Shown: positions 7,608 through 16,476, counted from the first letter of the stretch. The stretch is 40,550 nucleotides of DNA from Prolixibacteraceae bacterium UBA6029 (GCA_002429385.1 DIZL01000015.1:22438-62987); one strand, 5' to 3'. The notes: generated by a model from the letters alone, not told the origin. A program made the numbers and translations.

Positions 7608-8972
7608 ATGGAACACATTGAGAAATACATAGAAGAAAACAAAGAGCGCTTTCTGGAAGAATTGTTTGGGTTGCTGCGTATTCCATCCATTAGTTCACAG
7701 ACTGCCAATAAACCTGATATGTACGTTGCTGCAGAATACTGGAAGCAGTTGTTGCTGAATGCAGGTGCCGATAAGGCTGAAATCTTCGAAACAGAAGGTA
7801 ATCCGGTTGTCTATGGGGAGAAGATCATTGATCCGTCCAAACCAACGGTGCTGATATATGGACACATGGATGTGATGCCTGTCGATCCGCTGAATCTATG
7901 GACCTCGCCACCCTTTGAACCTGAAATCAGGGACGGAAAGATATGGGCCCGAGGAGCCGAAGACAACAAAGGGCAGAGTTTTATGCATGCCAAGGCTTTT
8001 GAACTTATGGTACGAACCAATACACTTCCCTGCAACGTGAAGTTCATGGTTGAAGGTGAAGAAGAAGTAGGCTCTCCTAATCTTGGCTTGTGGTGTGAGC
8101 AACACCGCGAATTACTGAAAGCCGACATTATCCTTGTTTCTGACACTTCGATGATTGCCCCGGATATGCCCTCTATCACTACCGGATTGCGGGGACTGGC
8201 CTACTGGCAGGTTGAGGTTACCGGTGCCAGCCGTGATCTGCACTCCGGTCTATTTGGAGGAGCTGTGGCGAATCCAATTAATGTGCTGGCCAAAATGATC
8301 GCTCAGATGACTGACGAACAAGGTAAGATTACAATCCCCGGATTTTATGATGATGTAATAGAGATATCTTCTGAAGAACGCGAATTGCTGGCACAGGCTC
8401 CTTTTAATCTGGATAATTACAAGAAGTCACTCGACATTGATGAAGTTGCCGGTGAGGAAGGTTATACCACTACTGAACGTACAGGTATACGTCCATCGTT
8501 TGATGTCTGCGGAATCTGGGGTGGCTATATGGGTGAAGGTGCCAAAACAGTCATGCCATCCAAAGCTTTTGCCAAGATATCCTGTCGTTTGGTGCCGAAT
8601 CAGAAACACGAACAAATAGCCATTCTGTTTAAGGAACATTTCGAAAGCATTGCTCCTAAAACGGTAAAGGTAGAAGTTACTTCCCTGCATGGCGGTCAAG
8701 GCTATGGTTGTCCGATTGATCTACCGGCTTACCGTGCTGCGGAGAAAGCGTACTTTGATACTTACGGGAAACGCCCTGTCCCGGTTCGAAGTGGCGGAAG
8801 TATTCCTATTATTTCTACCTTCGAACAAGTGTTGAGCATTAAATCTATTCTGATGGGCTTTGGCCTCGAATCGGATGCCATCCACTCTCCAAACGAAAAC
8901 TTCGCCTTGGAACAATTCTATAATGGAATAAGGACTATACCCTTGTTCTATAAGTATTTCGCAGAGATATAG
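7608..8972 (+). CDS. M20-family dipeptidase
   Basis: This 454-residue zinc peptidase of the M20 family (carnosinase/CNDP-like, COG0624) has the metal motif YGHMDVMPVD (His86, Asp88), the bridging Asp119 in RGAEDNKGQ, the general-base region EGEEEVGS (149-156), GLRG, DLHSGLFGG in the dimerisation domain, and a C-terminal HSPNE. It probably cleaves dipeptides in the cytoplasm, as no signal peptide is seen. The ATG at 7608 is chosen because homology begins at MEHIEKYIEE; the in-frame extension to 7512 is AT-rich and unlike the family. It is divergent from the URO-D-fold gene, sharing a 212-nt intergenic region, and is followed by a strong terminator at 9041-9072. Confidence 0.93.
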   Translation: MEHIEKYIEENKERFLEELFGLLRIPSISSQTANKPDMYVAAEYWKQLLLNAGADKAEIFETEGNPVVYGEKIIDPSKPTVLIYGHMDVMPVDPLNLWTSPPFEPEIRDGKIWARGAEDNKGQSFMHAKAFELMVRTNTLPCNVKFMVEGEEEVGSPNLGLWCEQHRELLKADIILVSDTSMIAPDMPSITTGLRGLAYWQVEVTGASRDLHSGLFGGAVANPINVLAKMIAQMTDEQGKITIPGFYDDVIEISSEERELLAQAPFNLDNYKKSLDIDEVAGEEGYTTTERTGIRPSFDVCGIWGGYMGEGAKTVMPSKAFAKISCRLVPNQKHEQIAILFKEHFESIAPKTVKVEVTSLHGGQGYGCPIDLPAYRAAEKAYFDTYGKRPVPVRSGGSIPIISTFEQVLSIKSILMGFGLESDAIHSPNENFALEQFYNGIRTIPLFYKYFAEI

Positions 8973-9040
8973 CCCCATTCCTGTTCCCCCAAGGGGGAAA
9001 GCTATGAGCAATGGTATGCAAACGTGAGATTAATAAACAA

Positions 9041-9072
9041 AGATTCCATCCTTCTTTCAAAGGATGGAATCT
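9041..9072. terminator. Bidirectional hairpin terminator between the M20 and lyase genes
   Basis: A perfect 13-bp stem (AGATTCCATCCTT at 9041-9053 with its complement at 9060-9072) closes a 6-nt loop. The plus strand continues with CTCGTTTT, and the minus strand runs into a T-rich stretch. It lies between two convergent genes, so it probably ends transcripts from both sides. Confidence 0.85.
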
Positions 9073-9165
9073 CTCGTTTTAGCATTTGACATGAAGACTT
9101 TCCTCGAAAGCTTTTGTGGTCTGTGTTATTATTCAGAAGATTTGAATATGTCGATCTGTAACCCT

Positions 9166-11040
9166 CTACCAATTCTCCAGACCCTTATCAAATTTTATAC
9201 TCTCGCTGGATACCTCCGAAGGAATAAGGTTTACCTGAATAGCCTCTTTTTGATTCGGCTTTAAGCTTAGTTCGAAACCTACCAGTATGGTCCCCGGATT
9301 TGGGGCATCGTAACTGGTGGTGGGTTCTGTGGCCCAGGTTTTCATCACTATTTCCGAAGAGGTTTTAACCTGAAGAATAAGCTTTTTGCCGTCTTTGGTT
9401 AAGGTAATGCTGTTTTTACCCAATTCAGGAGTAGCCGTTGTCATCATTTGCCAGCGAACTATTGCCTGTTGACTGCCAGCCTGCAGTTCGTCCCTTACGG
9501 CAACGTATTTCTGATCCACAATAGCAACACCCCGCTTCGTCGCAGCAAGCTGACCCTCATATACAGTTGACAAATCGGATATCGCATACATCAGTTCAGG
9601 CTTGTCCGAAAACTTATCAATCCTGGCATATCCTTTGACCTGTTGTAGCTGGTCGTTGATGGTCAGTGTATTGTGTGCCTTGTTATTCAGCCTGAAGATG
9701 GTCCATCGCTGAGCGTTTTGCCCCATTGACCACAGGTTGATGCCTTTCGACTCAAGCGATTCATATTCCTGCATGCCAAAGTCTGAAGCCCAACGCACAC
9801 CGTCAGCCTCCATGATGAACGACCCAATATCCATGTGACCGTGATTCACGGAAGGTGAACCTGCCTTGAATCCGAGGAAGACAGCATTTGGATCAGTCCA
9901 GGAAGTGCGCATAAGGCTGACAGGATTGTCTCCCTGACCCTTCCATGCCTTGGTCTTAGGTTCTATTATCCGATCAAATGGAATGTCCTTACCCCAGATC
10001 ATAATCGCCGGAAGCAGGCGGTCATGAGTAAGTCCTGAGAAATTGTCCTTTTGCAGGTATGTTTTTTCCACCCATAACAACGAGGGATCATTCGTCTTTT
10101 GAGCGAACCAGAACATCGCCGGGCTCAGATTGCCTCTTGGCCCGCAATCGCCCCAGTTATAGGGAAGACCTGTTACTCCGGTCATGTTTTGCAGGAATCC
10201 CGGTGTTTGTAAGAATCCCTGTGCTTCGGTTAATCCGAAGTCTGTTGAAAAGACTTTTTCGATGGCACTAAGAAACATGACATTAAACGAGGTGCCATAA
10301 TCCCAGTAACTATATCCTTCAGGATAAGCGCCATCGGGTTTGTATTCTCCCATGGGAAGTTTGATCGACTGTATGGCCCGGTTGATGATGTTTGCCGACA
10401 GTTCGGGGTACTCATCGGCCACGGCCAGTGCGCCGTAGGTCATCCCGCCGTTGCAGACCTGGTTCCAGTTGTTCACTACAGTCAGCCATCCGTTATTTTT
10501 CGGGTCAAGCGAAGGATTAATTCCTTTGGAGACAATAGCCTCCCCAATTGTTTTTCTGGAATCAGTCGGTAATTTTTCATAGAGCCAGTCGTAACCAATA
10601 GAAACAGCCATGGTCATTTCTGCCACATCCAGGAAATGTGATGGGTTCCAGTCACTGAATCCTGAAATGGCCAGCATCTCCTGCTCGCAACGCTTCAGAT
10701 ATTTGTCCTGCCCTGTCATTCGTGAGGCATACGACAAGTAGAAGATGCGTCGAAGGGCTTCGCGTGATTTATTCAGTAATCGTCTCCCGATCTGTATGCG
10801 CTCTATTGGCGGAAGTGCCACGATGTGATCGCTTTCTTTCAGGATGGCTTCATGCATTTTCTTCCATACCGGGTTGGCGGCAACTGATTGTTGAATCAGA
10901 CGTTCTTCACCCTTCATGAGTAAAATCCGGGGATGTTGTTTGTTGGTAATATCCTTAGCCGAAACAGAGGTCTGTGCCGGTACATAACTTGAAAAATAGG
11001 ATACGATGAATAGAATCAGGGTACAAGTGATGAGCTTCAT
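9166..11040 (-). CDS. Secreted heparinase II/III-like polysaccharide lyase
   Basis: The product from the ATG at 11040 has 624 residues and begins with a signal peptide (MKLITCTLILFIVSYFSSY, probable cut after VPAQ), so it is periplasmic or exported. It has the two parts of heparinase II/III-type lyases: an alpha-helical toroid with NNWNQVCNGG near 190-199 and YPEGYSYWDYG near 239-249, then a beta-sandwich with NHGHMDIGSF near 399-408 and LNNKAHNTLTIN. Such enzymes cleave uronic-acid glycans (heparin, alginate, ulvan and similar) by beta-elimination. The glycan cannot be read from sequence. An alternative in-frame ATG at 11067 adds nine residues before the signal peptide and is less likely. 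The uxuA cluster nearby would suit downstream uronate use. Confidence 0.88.
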   Translation of the reverse strand: MKLITCTLILFIVSYFSSYVPAQTSVSAKDITNKQHPRILLMKGEERLIQQSVAANPVWKKMHEAILKESDHIVALPPIERIQIGRRLLNKSREALRRIFYLSYASRMTGQDKYLKRCEQEMLAISGFSDWNPSHFLDVAEMTMAVSIGYDWLYEKLPTDSRKTIGEAIVSKGINPSLDPKNNGWLTVVNNWNQVCNGGMTYGALAVADEYPELSANIINRAIQSIKLPMGEYKPDGAYPEGYSYWDYGTSFNVMFLSAIEKVFSTDFGLTEAQGFLQTPGFLQNMTGVTGLPYNWGDCGPRGNLSPAMFWFAQKTNDPSLLWVEKTYLQKDNFSGLTHDRLLPAIMIWGKDIPFDRIIEPKTKAWKGQGDNPVSLMRTSWTDPNAVFLGFKAGSPSVNHGHMDIGSFIMEADGVRWASDFGMQEYESLESKGINLWSMGQNAQRWTIFRLNNKAHNTLTINDQLQQVKGYARIDKFSDKPELMYAISDLSTVYEGQLAATKRGVAIVDQKYVAVRDELQAGSQQAIVRWQMMTTATPELGKNSITLTKDGKKLILQVKTSSEIVMKTWATEPTTSYDAPNPGTILVGFELSLKPNQKEAIQVNLIPSEVSSESIKFDKGLENW

Positions 11041-11127
11041 GGGTTTAGGGCTTAGTGTTCGGTTCAAGACCCTAAAAATACAGTAAAAATTTCAGGAATT
11101 CATATACTTTGTCTTTTAGTTAAGCCG

Positions 11128-11198
11128 CCGACAGGGTTGTTAACCACTGTCGGGGCAATCGAAAACCCTGTCGGTGGTTGAAAACCCCGACAGAGGTT
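11128..11198. repeat. Four alternating copies of a CCGACAGGGTT-type repeat
   Basis: CCGACAGGGTT at 11128-11138 is the exact inverse of 11164-11174. AACCACTGTCGGGG at 11142-11155 is the inverse of 11185-11198 with one mismatch. The pairs are interleaved (first, second, first partner, second partner), a pseudoknot-like order if transcribed. Function is unknown; it may be a dispersed intergenic repeat. Confidence 0.8.
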
Positions 11199-11244
11199 AA
11201 ACAAAAAAATCTTAACAAAAGACCTTGAATTAATATACTTCTTC

Positions 11245-11340
11245 CTGCCACCAAAACACGAAGACACTAAATTTCACCAAACACTGCTCCTTATGTATCA
11301 TGCCTTGGTGTAATTTGGTGTCTTGGCGTATTGGTGGCAG
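11245..11340. repeat. 36-bp imperfect inverted repeat (CCACCAAGACAC type)
   Basis: The arms 11245-11280 and 11305-11340 match at about 31 of 36 positions around a 24-nt spacer, and the plus strand then runs into TTTTTATTTT. The arm begins CTGCCACCAA and contains AAGACAC. A third, single-arm copy lies at 34270-34305. No gene ends just upstream on the plus strand, so a plain terminator role is not obvious. Confidence 0.85.
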
Positions 11341-11522
11341 TTTTTATTTTGGACTTTTAGTAATGGTCGCTATGATGAAATATCCCTATTAATGGGGATT
11401 GACTCCTTTTTTTGATTGAGTTAGATTTACAGCGTCAAATGTCAGCATTTATCAGAAAGCATTGAATCACTGGGAGAATTTCATAGATGTCTGCGCAATG
11501 ACCGTTTTAATGACTGAAAAGT

Positions 11523-14024
11523 ATGTTTTTACACGATAATGAACCTGATATAAAGAGCAATCGTTTGGCTGATTTGTCAACCGGAAGCAGGGGGGTGATT
11601 GTTCACGTATTGGGGCAGGGCGCTTTCCGAAAGCGTATTTCTGAAATGGGTTTTGTCAAGGGGCAAATGGTGAAGGTGATCAAGAACGCACCGATGAAAG
11701 ACCCCGTTGAGTACGAAATCATGGGTTACAAGGTATCCCTGCGCCGCAGCGAAGCCGACCTCATTGAAGTTGTATCCCCATCGCAGGCCAAGGAACTGGT
11801 CTCTCATTACGAAGGGACCATCGATGAGCACCGTCAGAAATTATCCGGAGTAAAAAAGGGAAAAACCATTACCGTTGCCCTGGTTGGAAACCCCAACTGC
11901 GGCAAAACCACCCTGTTTAATCATGCTTCGGGATCGAAAGAGCGGGTAGGAAACTATGCCGGCGTAACCATTGATGCCAAGGAAGCCAAATTCAAACAGG
12001 ATGACTATACCTTTGTCATTTCCGATCTTCCCGGAACCTATTCCATTACCGAATATTCACCCGAAGAGTTGTTCGTCAGGAACCAGATTGCCGAAAAGCG
12101 TCCCGATGTCGTTGTCAATGTAGTTGATGCTTCCAACCTGGAGCGTAACCTGTTTCTTACGACCCAGCTGATCGACATGAACATCAAGGTAGTGATCGCC
12201 CTGAACATGTATGACGAACTGGAGCAAAAATCTGCAAAGCTAAACTATACTCACCTGGGCGAAATGATGGGAATCCCCATTGTTCCGACCGTGGCCTCAA
12301 AAGGGAAAGGGTTGAAAGAGCTTTTCGAGCGGATTATCGAAGTATACGAAGAGCGCGACCCCATTGTGAGGCACATTCACATCAACTATGGCAAGGAAAT
12401 CGAACAATCGATCCGGGATATTCAGAAGGAACTGAAGAAAGATGATTCGGTCAGACACAAATATTCGACCCGGTTTTTAGCCATCAAATTACTGGAAACC
12501 GATAATCATACACTGAAATTATTGAAGGAAAGCCCGGTCTTTGAAACCATCAGGCTGACGGCCAACCAAGAGACAGCCCGTTTAGAGAAACTATACGATG
12601 ATCAATCGGAAACACTGATTGCCGATGCTAAATACGGGTTTATTGAAGGGGCTTTGAAAGAAACTTACCGCAACGGACCCCAGGTACGCCGCGACCAAAG
12701 TCGTGAAATCGACAAGATCCTGACCCACCGGATCTGGGGCTTCCCTGTCTTCATCTTTTTCATCTGGGTGACTTTCCAGGCCACCTTTAGCGTTGGGGCT
12801 TACCCGATGCAATGGCTCAGCGCAGGGATCGGCTGGTTCAGTCAAATGCTCAGCTCGCTGATGTCTCCGGGCGCCCTGAGGGATCTGCTGATCGATGGTG
12901 TCATAGGCGGGGTAGGCGGCGTCATTGTTTTCCTCCCCAACATCCTGATCCTTTTCTTTTTCATCTCCCTGATGGAAGATTCGGGCTATATGGCCCGTGC
13001 CGCCTTCATCATGGACAAGCTGATGCATAAAATGGGCCTCCACGGCAAATCGTTTATTCCGCTCATCATGGGCTTCGGATGCAACGTACCGGCAGTCATG
13101 GCCACCCGCACACTCGACAACCGCAACGACCGTTTGCTCACCATGCTCATCATACCTTTTATGTCGTGCAGCGCCCGCCTGCCCGTGTATGTCCTGCTGA
13201 TTTCAGCCTTCTTTGTGAGTTACCAAGGCGCCATTTTGTTCCTGATTTATTGCATCGGCATTCTGCTGGCCGTAGGGATGGGACTGTTTTTCAAGAAAAC
13301 ACTCTTCGCCAAAAGGGATGTTCCGTTTGTGATGGAACTGCCGCCTTACCGCATGCCTACCCTGAAAAATTCAACCATTCACATGTGGCATAAAGGATCG
13401 CAATACCTGAATAAAATGGGAACGGTTATCCTGCTGGCCTCCATACTGATCTGGGCGATGGGTTATTATCCGCGCAATGTGCAGTATTCGAAGGATTATC
13501 CGGCGATGCTGACTCAAACTGCAGCAGATCTTAGCCTGACTAAAGACCAGAAGGCAGCCAAGGTTGAGCAGATTCAACTGTCGCAGGAAGAAGAACGTCA
13601 GGAAAAATCCTACATCGGAATGACAGGCCACTTCATCGAACCAGCTATCCGTCCGCTCGGGTTTGACTGGAAAATCGGGATGAGCATCATCACCGGCATG
13701 GCTGCCAAGGAAATCGTGGTGAGTTCGATGGGAGTGCTTTATCATGCCAGTTTAAATGCCAACGAGAAATCACAATCGCTGAAGGATAAACTTCAGGAAC
13801 AATCCTTCTCTATGGGTCCGAAAGTGGGTCAAAAAGTATTTTCGCCCCTGGTGGCCTTTGCCTTGATGATATTTGTGTTGATTTATTTCCCGTGTGTTGC
13901 CGTCGTTGCGGCCATCAAAAAGGAAGCCAACTGGCGATGGGCCTTGTTCACCTCGGTGTATACAACCGCCATTGCCTGGGTCGCCGCCTTTGCCATTTTC
14001 CAAATCGGAAGTTTATTCATCTAA
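11523..14024 (+). CDS. feoB: Ferrous iron transporter FeoB with fused N-terminal FeoA domain
   Basis: This 833-residue inner-membrane protein imports Fe(II). Residues about 12-83 form a FeoA/SH3-like domain (FRKRISEMGFVKG, VEYEIMGYKVSLRRSEADLIEV). The G domain follows: G1 GNPNCGKT at 122-129, G3 DLPG at 168-171, and G4 NMYD at 228-231. The membrane part starts near 395 with two Gate regions (GGVGGVIVFLPNILILFF; MGFGCNVPAVMATRTL) and ends in a conserved helix set. The fusion of FeoA and FeoB in one chain is common in Bacteroidota. The gene for a small Cys-rich partner begins 16 nt downstream, so they form an operon. Iron-responsive control is likely from the family but no operator was identified. 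Confidence 0.97.
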   Translation: MFLHDNEPDIKSNRLADLSTGSRGVIVHVLGQGAFRKRISEMGFVKGQMVKVIKNAPMKDPVEYEIMGYKVSLRRSEADLIEVVSPSQAKELVSHYEGTIDEHRQKLSGVKKGKTITVALVGNPNCGKTTLFNHASGSKERVGNYAGVTIDAKEAKFKQDDYTFVISDLPGTYSITEYSPEELFVRNQIAEKRPDVVVNVVDASNLERNLFLTTQLIDMNIKVVIALNMYDELEQKSAKLNYTHLGEMMGIPIVPTVASKGKGLKELFERIIEVYEERDPIVRHIHINYGKEIEQSIRDIQKELKKDDSVRHKYSTRFLAIKLLETDNHTLKLLKESPVFETIRLTANQETARLEKLYDDQSETLIADAKYGFIEGALKETYRNGPQVRRDQSREIDKILTHRIWGFPVFIFFIWVTFQATFSVGAYPMQWLSAGIGWFSQMLSSLMSPGALRDLLIDGVIGGVGGVIVFLPNILILFFFISLMEDSGYMARAAFIMDKLMHKMGLHGKSFIPLIMGFGCNVPAVMATRTLDNRNDRLLTMLIIPFMSCSARLPVYVLLISAFFVSYQGAILFLIYCIGILLAVGMGLFFKKTLFAKRDVPFVMELPPYRMPTLKNSTIHMWHKGSQYLNKMGTVILLASILIWAMGYYPRNVQYSKDYPAMLTQTAADLSLTKDQKAAKVEQIQLSQEEERQEKSYIGMTGHFIEPAIRPLGFDWKIGMSIITGMAAKEIVVSSMGVLYHASLNANEKSQSLKDKLQEQSFSMGPKVGQKVFSPLVAFALMIFVLIYFPCVAVVAAIKKEANWRWALFTSVYTTAIAWVAAFAIFQIGSLFI

Positions 14025-14039
14025 TTTCAAATCCCGATC

Positions 14040-14276
14040 ATGATTCAAAATAGTATAGCCCTGATAATTGTAGGAATAGCTGCTGTAATAACCCTGTATT
14101 CCGTTTATAAGTCTGTAACGGTTAAAGACAAAAGCATCTGCGGCGGATGTGCCAGCTGCGAGATTAAACATGAACTGAAGAAGAAGGGGAAATTAATGCT
14201 AAACACTGAAAATCCGACCCATCCAAAATATAAGTTTTCACCCGGCAATCTGAATTATTCGATGAAAGAAAGATAA
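14040..14276 (+). CDS. FeoB-associated Cys-rich membrane protein
   Basis: The 78-residue protein has one N-terminal membrane helix (about 5-22, IALIIVGIAAVITLYSVY), a short basic linker and a CGGCASC motif near 37-43, then a charged tail. This is the layout of small FeoB-associated Cys-rich proteins, which may chaperone or gate Fe(II) at the membrane; no biochemical role is established for this subgroup. It starts 16 nt after feoB and is almost certainly co-transcribed with it. The next 400 nt contain a large palindrome rather than a gene. Confidence 0.85.
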   Translation: MIQNSIALIIVGIAAVITLYSVYKSVTVKDKSICGGCASCEIKHELKKKGKLMLNTENPTHPKYKFSPGNLNYSMKER

Positions 14277-14382
14277 GGTTCTACAGAACTCCTTTATCCC
14301 CGCGTTCCTCATTCCTTTTTCCTTTTTCCAAATCGTGTAATTCTGTTTACTGCGTGTTCATTCGTATTTTCCTTATAACAGA

Positions 14383-14518
14383 AAGGGTATCCCTTGGGTA
14401 TCCCTTTTCATCACTTAAACTATGATTGATTTCTATCTATACAAAGATACGGATTTTATTACAGTTATAGATCAATCATAGTACAGATATAGAGAAGGAA
14501 TACCCAAGGGATACCCTT
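14383..14518. repeat. 136-bp imperfect palindrome with 11-nt phase (element 1)
   Basis: The outer arms 14383-14406 and 14495-14518 are inverted copies of 24 nt with one mismatch. An inner pair, ACTATGATTGAT at 14419-14430 and its exact inverse at 14471-14482, is centred on the same axis (14450.5). Each outer arm contains two 11-nt units (GGGTATCCCTT twice). On the right side an AT dinucleotide recurs at 14467, 14478, 14489, 14500, 14511, 14522 and 14533, exactly 11 nt apart. The centre shares TGATTGATTTCTATCT with element 2 at 30103-30230. Confidence 0.88.
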
Positions 14519-14668
14519 CCGATCCCCTTTCAATCCCTGATTTAACTTAAGCTTCCAATACGGATAACTAATTGCGGATTTGAACTGAAATCGCATGTTC
14601 TATTCACTTAAACATTAAACTTTAAACCTGAAACTGACATTTACCCCGTAGAAATTGTAAAATCTGTT

Positions 14669-14676
14669 TATTTTTG
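14669..14676 (+). promoter_or_regulatory. Possible Bacteroidota -7 box for aspS
   Basis: TATTTTTG matches the TAnnTTTG consensus and lies 23 nt upstream of the aspS ATG. No good -33 TTTG partner is seen at the usual spacing, so the call is tentative. Confidence 0.35.
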
Positions 14677-14699
14677 CAGGGAATATAACAGAAACAACT

Positions 14700-16457
14700 A
14701 TGTACAGAACACATACATGCGGCGAAATCCGTATCAATCATCAGGGTTCGCAGGTAACCCTTGCCGGCTGGGTTCAGCGTGTGCGTAACCTTGGGGGAAT
14801 GACTTTTATCGATCTGCGCGACCGTTACGGCATTACCCAACTGGTTTTCGACGAAACGACCGATCAGGCTGTTGCCGCATTGGGAAACCAGCTTGGCCGC
14901 GAGTATGTGATTCAGGCCGGCGGAACCGTTCGTGAGCGGAGCAGTAAGAATAAAAATATACTTACCGGCGAGGTGGAAATTGCCGTTTCTGCCCTTACCG
15001 TTCTGAATAGTTCGGAGACGCCGCCGTTTACCATCGAGGACGAGAGCGACGGGGGTGACGAAATCCGCATGAAATACCGTTACCTCGATCTGCGTCGTGC
15101 CCCTGTACGCGATACGCTGATTCTGCGATCCAAAATGGCACATGCCACACGGTCTTATTTAAACAGCCAGGATTTTATCGAGACAGAGACTCCTGTACTG
15201 ATTAAATCGACTCCTGAAGGGGCACGCGATTTTGTGGTGCCATCGAGGATGAATCCCGGTGAGTTTTATGCATTGCCGCAATCGCCCCAGTCGCTGAAGC
15301 AGTTGCTTATGGTGGCCGGTTTCGACCGCTATTATCAGATCGTGAAATGCTTCCGCGACGAAGATCTGAGAGCCGACCGTCAGCCTGAATTTACACAGAT
15401 CGACTGCGAGATGTCGTTTGTGGAGCAGGAAGACATCCTGAACATGTTTGAAGGACTGACCAAATATTTATTCAAAGAAATAAAGGGCATTGAGATTACC
15501 GAATTTCCGCGGATGCCTTATTCGGAAGCCATGGAGAGTTACGGATCGGATAAGCCTGACATCCGCTTTGGCATGAAAATCAAGGATCTTACCGGGCTGG
15601 TAAAGGGCCATGGATTTTCGGTGTTCGATGATGCTGAATTTATCGGCGGTATCTGTGCTGAAGGTTGTTCGGAATATACCCGTAAACAACTCGATGCGCT
15701 CACGGAGTGGGTGAAACGCCCACAGGTGGGAGCCAAAGGGATGGTTTACCTGAAATACAATACCGATGGAACGATTAAATCATCGGTCGATAAGTTTTAT
15801 TCGGCTGACGAATTGACGCAATGGGTTGAAGTGTTTGGGGCAAAACCTGGCGATCTGGTTTTACTTCTTTCAGGAGTAAAGGAAAAAATGCTGAAAGCCA
15901 TTGGCGATATGCGCCTGGAAATGGCTAATCAACTGGGCTTACGCGATAAGAATGTGTTCCAGCCCCTGTGGGTTGTCGATTTTCCACTGCTCGAATGGGA
16001 TGAGGAGACTGCACGCTTTTATGCCATGCACCATCCGTTTACATCGCCCAAGCCTGAAGATTTCCCTTTGCTGGAAACTAATCCGGGAGCCGTAAGGGCT
16101 AATGCTTACGACTTGGTGATCAACGGTGTTGAAATTGGTGGCGGTTCGGTTCGTATTCATGATAAAGCTTTGCAGGCAAAGATGTTTGGGTTGCTTGGGT
16201 TTACTCCAGAACAGGCTGAATATCAGTTTGGCTTCCTGATGAATGCCTTCAAGTTTGGTGCACCTCCACATGCAGGTATCGCCTTTGGATTCGATCGCCT
16301 GACTTCCATGTTTGCGGGTCTGGAAAGTATCCGCGACACCATTGCATTCCCTAAGAATAATTCGGGCCGTGATGTGATGATGGATAGCCCTTCGACCATT
16401 TCAGATGTGCAGTTGGAAGAGTTGAACCTGATTGTGAAAGCAAAAACTCAGAAATAA
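14700..16457 (+). CDS. aspS: Aspartate--tRNA ligase
   Basis: AspRS charges tRNA(Asp) in the cytoplasm. The 585-residue protein has the bacterial-type domain order: an N-terminal OB-fold anticodon-binding domain (about 1-105), the class II core, and the bacterial GAD insertion (about 290-410, with KIKDLTGLVKGHGFSVF). Class II motif 2 is FRDEDLRADRQPEFTQ near 218-233, and motif 3 is GIAFGFDRLTSMF starting at 526. The segment STPEGARDFVVPSR is the flipping-loop region. Length and start are normal. It appears to be a single-gene unit, ending in a strong hairpin at 16477-16512. Confidence 0.98.
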   Translation: MYRTHTCGEIRINHQGSQVTLAGWVQRVRNLGGMTFIDLRDRYGITQLVFDETTDQAVAALGNQLGREYVIQAGGTVRERSSKNKNILTGEVEIAVSALTVLNSSETPPFTIEDESDGGDEIRMKYRYLDLRRAPVRDTLILRSKMAHATRSYLNSQDFIETETPVLIKSTPEGARDFVVPSRMNPGEFYALPQSPQSLKQLLMVAGFDRYYQIVKCFRDEDLRADRQPEFTQIDCEMSFVEQEDILNMFEGLTKYLFKEIKGIEITEFPRMPYSEAMESYGSDKPDIRFGMKIKDLTGLVKGHGFSVFDDAEFIGGICAEGCSEYTRKQLDALTEWVKRPQVGAKGMVYLKYNTDGTIKSSVDKFYSADELTQWVEVFGAKPGDLVLLLSGVKEKMLKAIGDMRLEMANQLGLRDKNVFQPLWVVDFPLLEWDEETARFYAMHHPFTSPKPEDFPLLETNPGAVRANAYDLVINGVEIGGGSVRIHDKALQAKMFGLLGFTPEQAEYQFGFLMNAFKFGAPPHAGIAFGFDRLTSMFAGLESIRDTIAFPKNNSGRDVMMDSPSTISDVQLEELNLIVKAKTQK

Positions 16458-16476
16458 GATAAATAGCTTATCAATT

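Larger units (their letters stand above)
11041..11522. other. Intergenic region between the lyase and feoB, filled with repeats
   Basis: This 482-nt gap separates divergently transcribed genes and must hold both promoters. It contains the interleaved CCGACAGGG repeats (11128-11198) and a long inverted repeat (11245-11340), described separately. From 11341 to 11522 I see AT-rich DNA and no gene. No clear Fur box could be identified by eye. Confidence 0.7.
14277..14699. other. Intergenic region between the feo operon and aspS
   Basis: This 423-nt gap has no credible gene. It starts with a pyrimidine-rich stretch (about 14310-14335), holds the 136-bp palindromic element described at 14383-14518, a short TAAACTTTAAACCTGAAACT repeat near 14610-14636, and an upstream box for aspS near 14669. 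Confidence 0.7.

Noticed and set aside
8984..8999. CCCCC/GGGGG mini-palindrome after the M20 gene
   Set aside because: The loop would be only two nt and the strong terminator follows at 9041; not worth a separate call.
9064..9264. 66-codon plus-strand ORF near the lyase gene end
   Set aside because: It starts inside the terminator hairpin and overlaps the lyase gene on the other strand; the sequence looks non-coding.
12591..13043. 150-codon antisense ORF within feoB
   Set aside because: It is a shadow of the feoB frame: composition is rich in His, Asp and Glu as expected from the reverse of membrane codons, and no family is recognised.
14383..14518. Simple terminator for the feo operon
   Set aside because: The palindrome is too long, lies over 100 nt after the last feo gene, and lacks a T tract at its end; it shares a core with a second element elsewhere.
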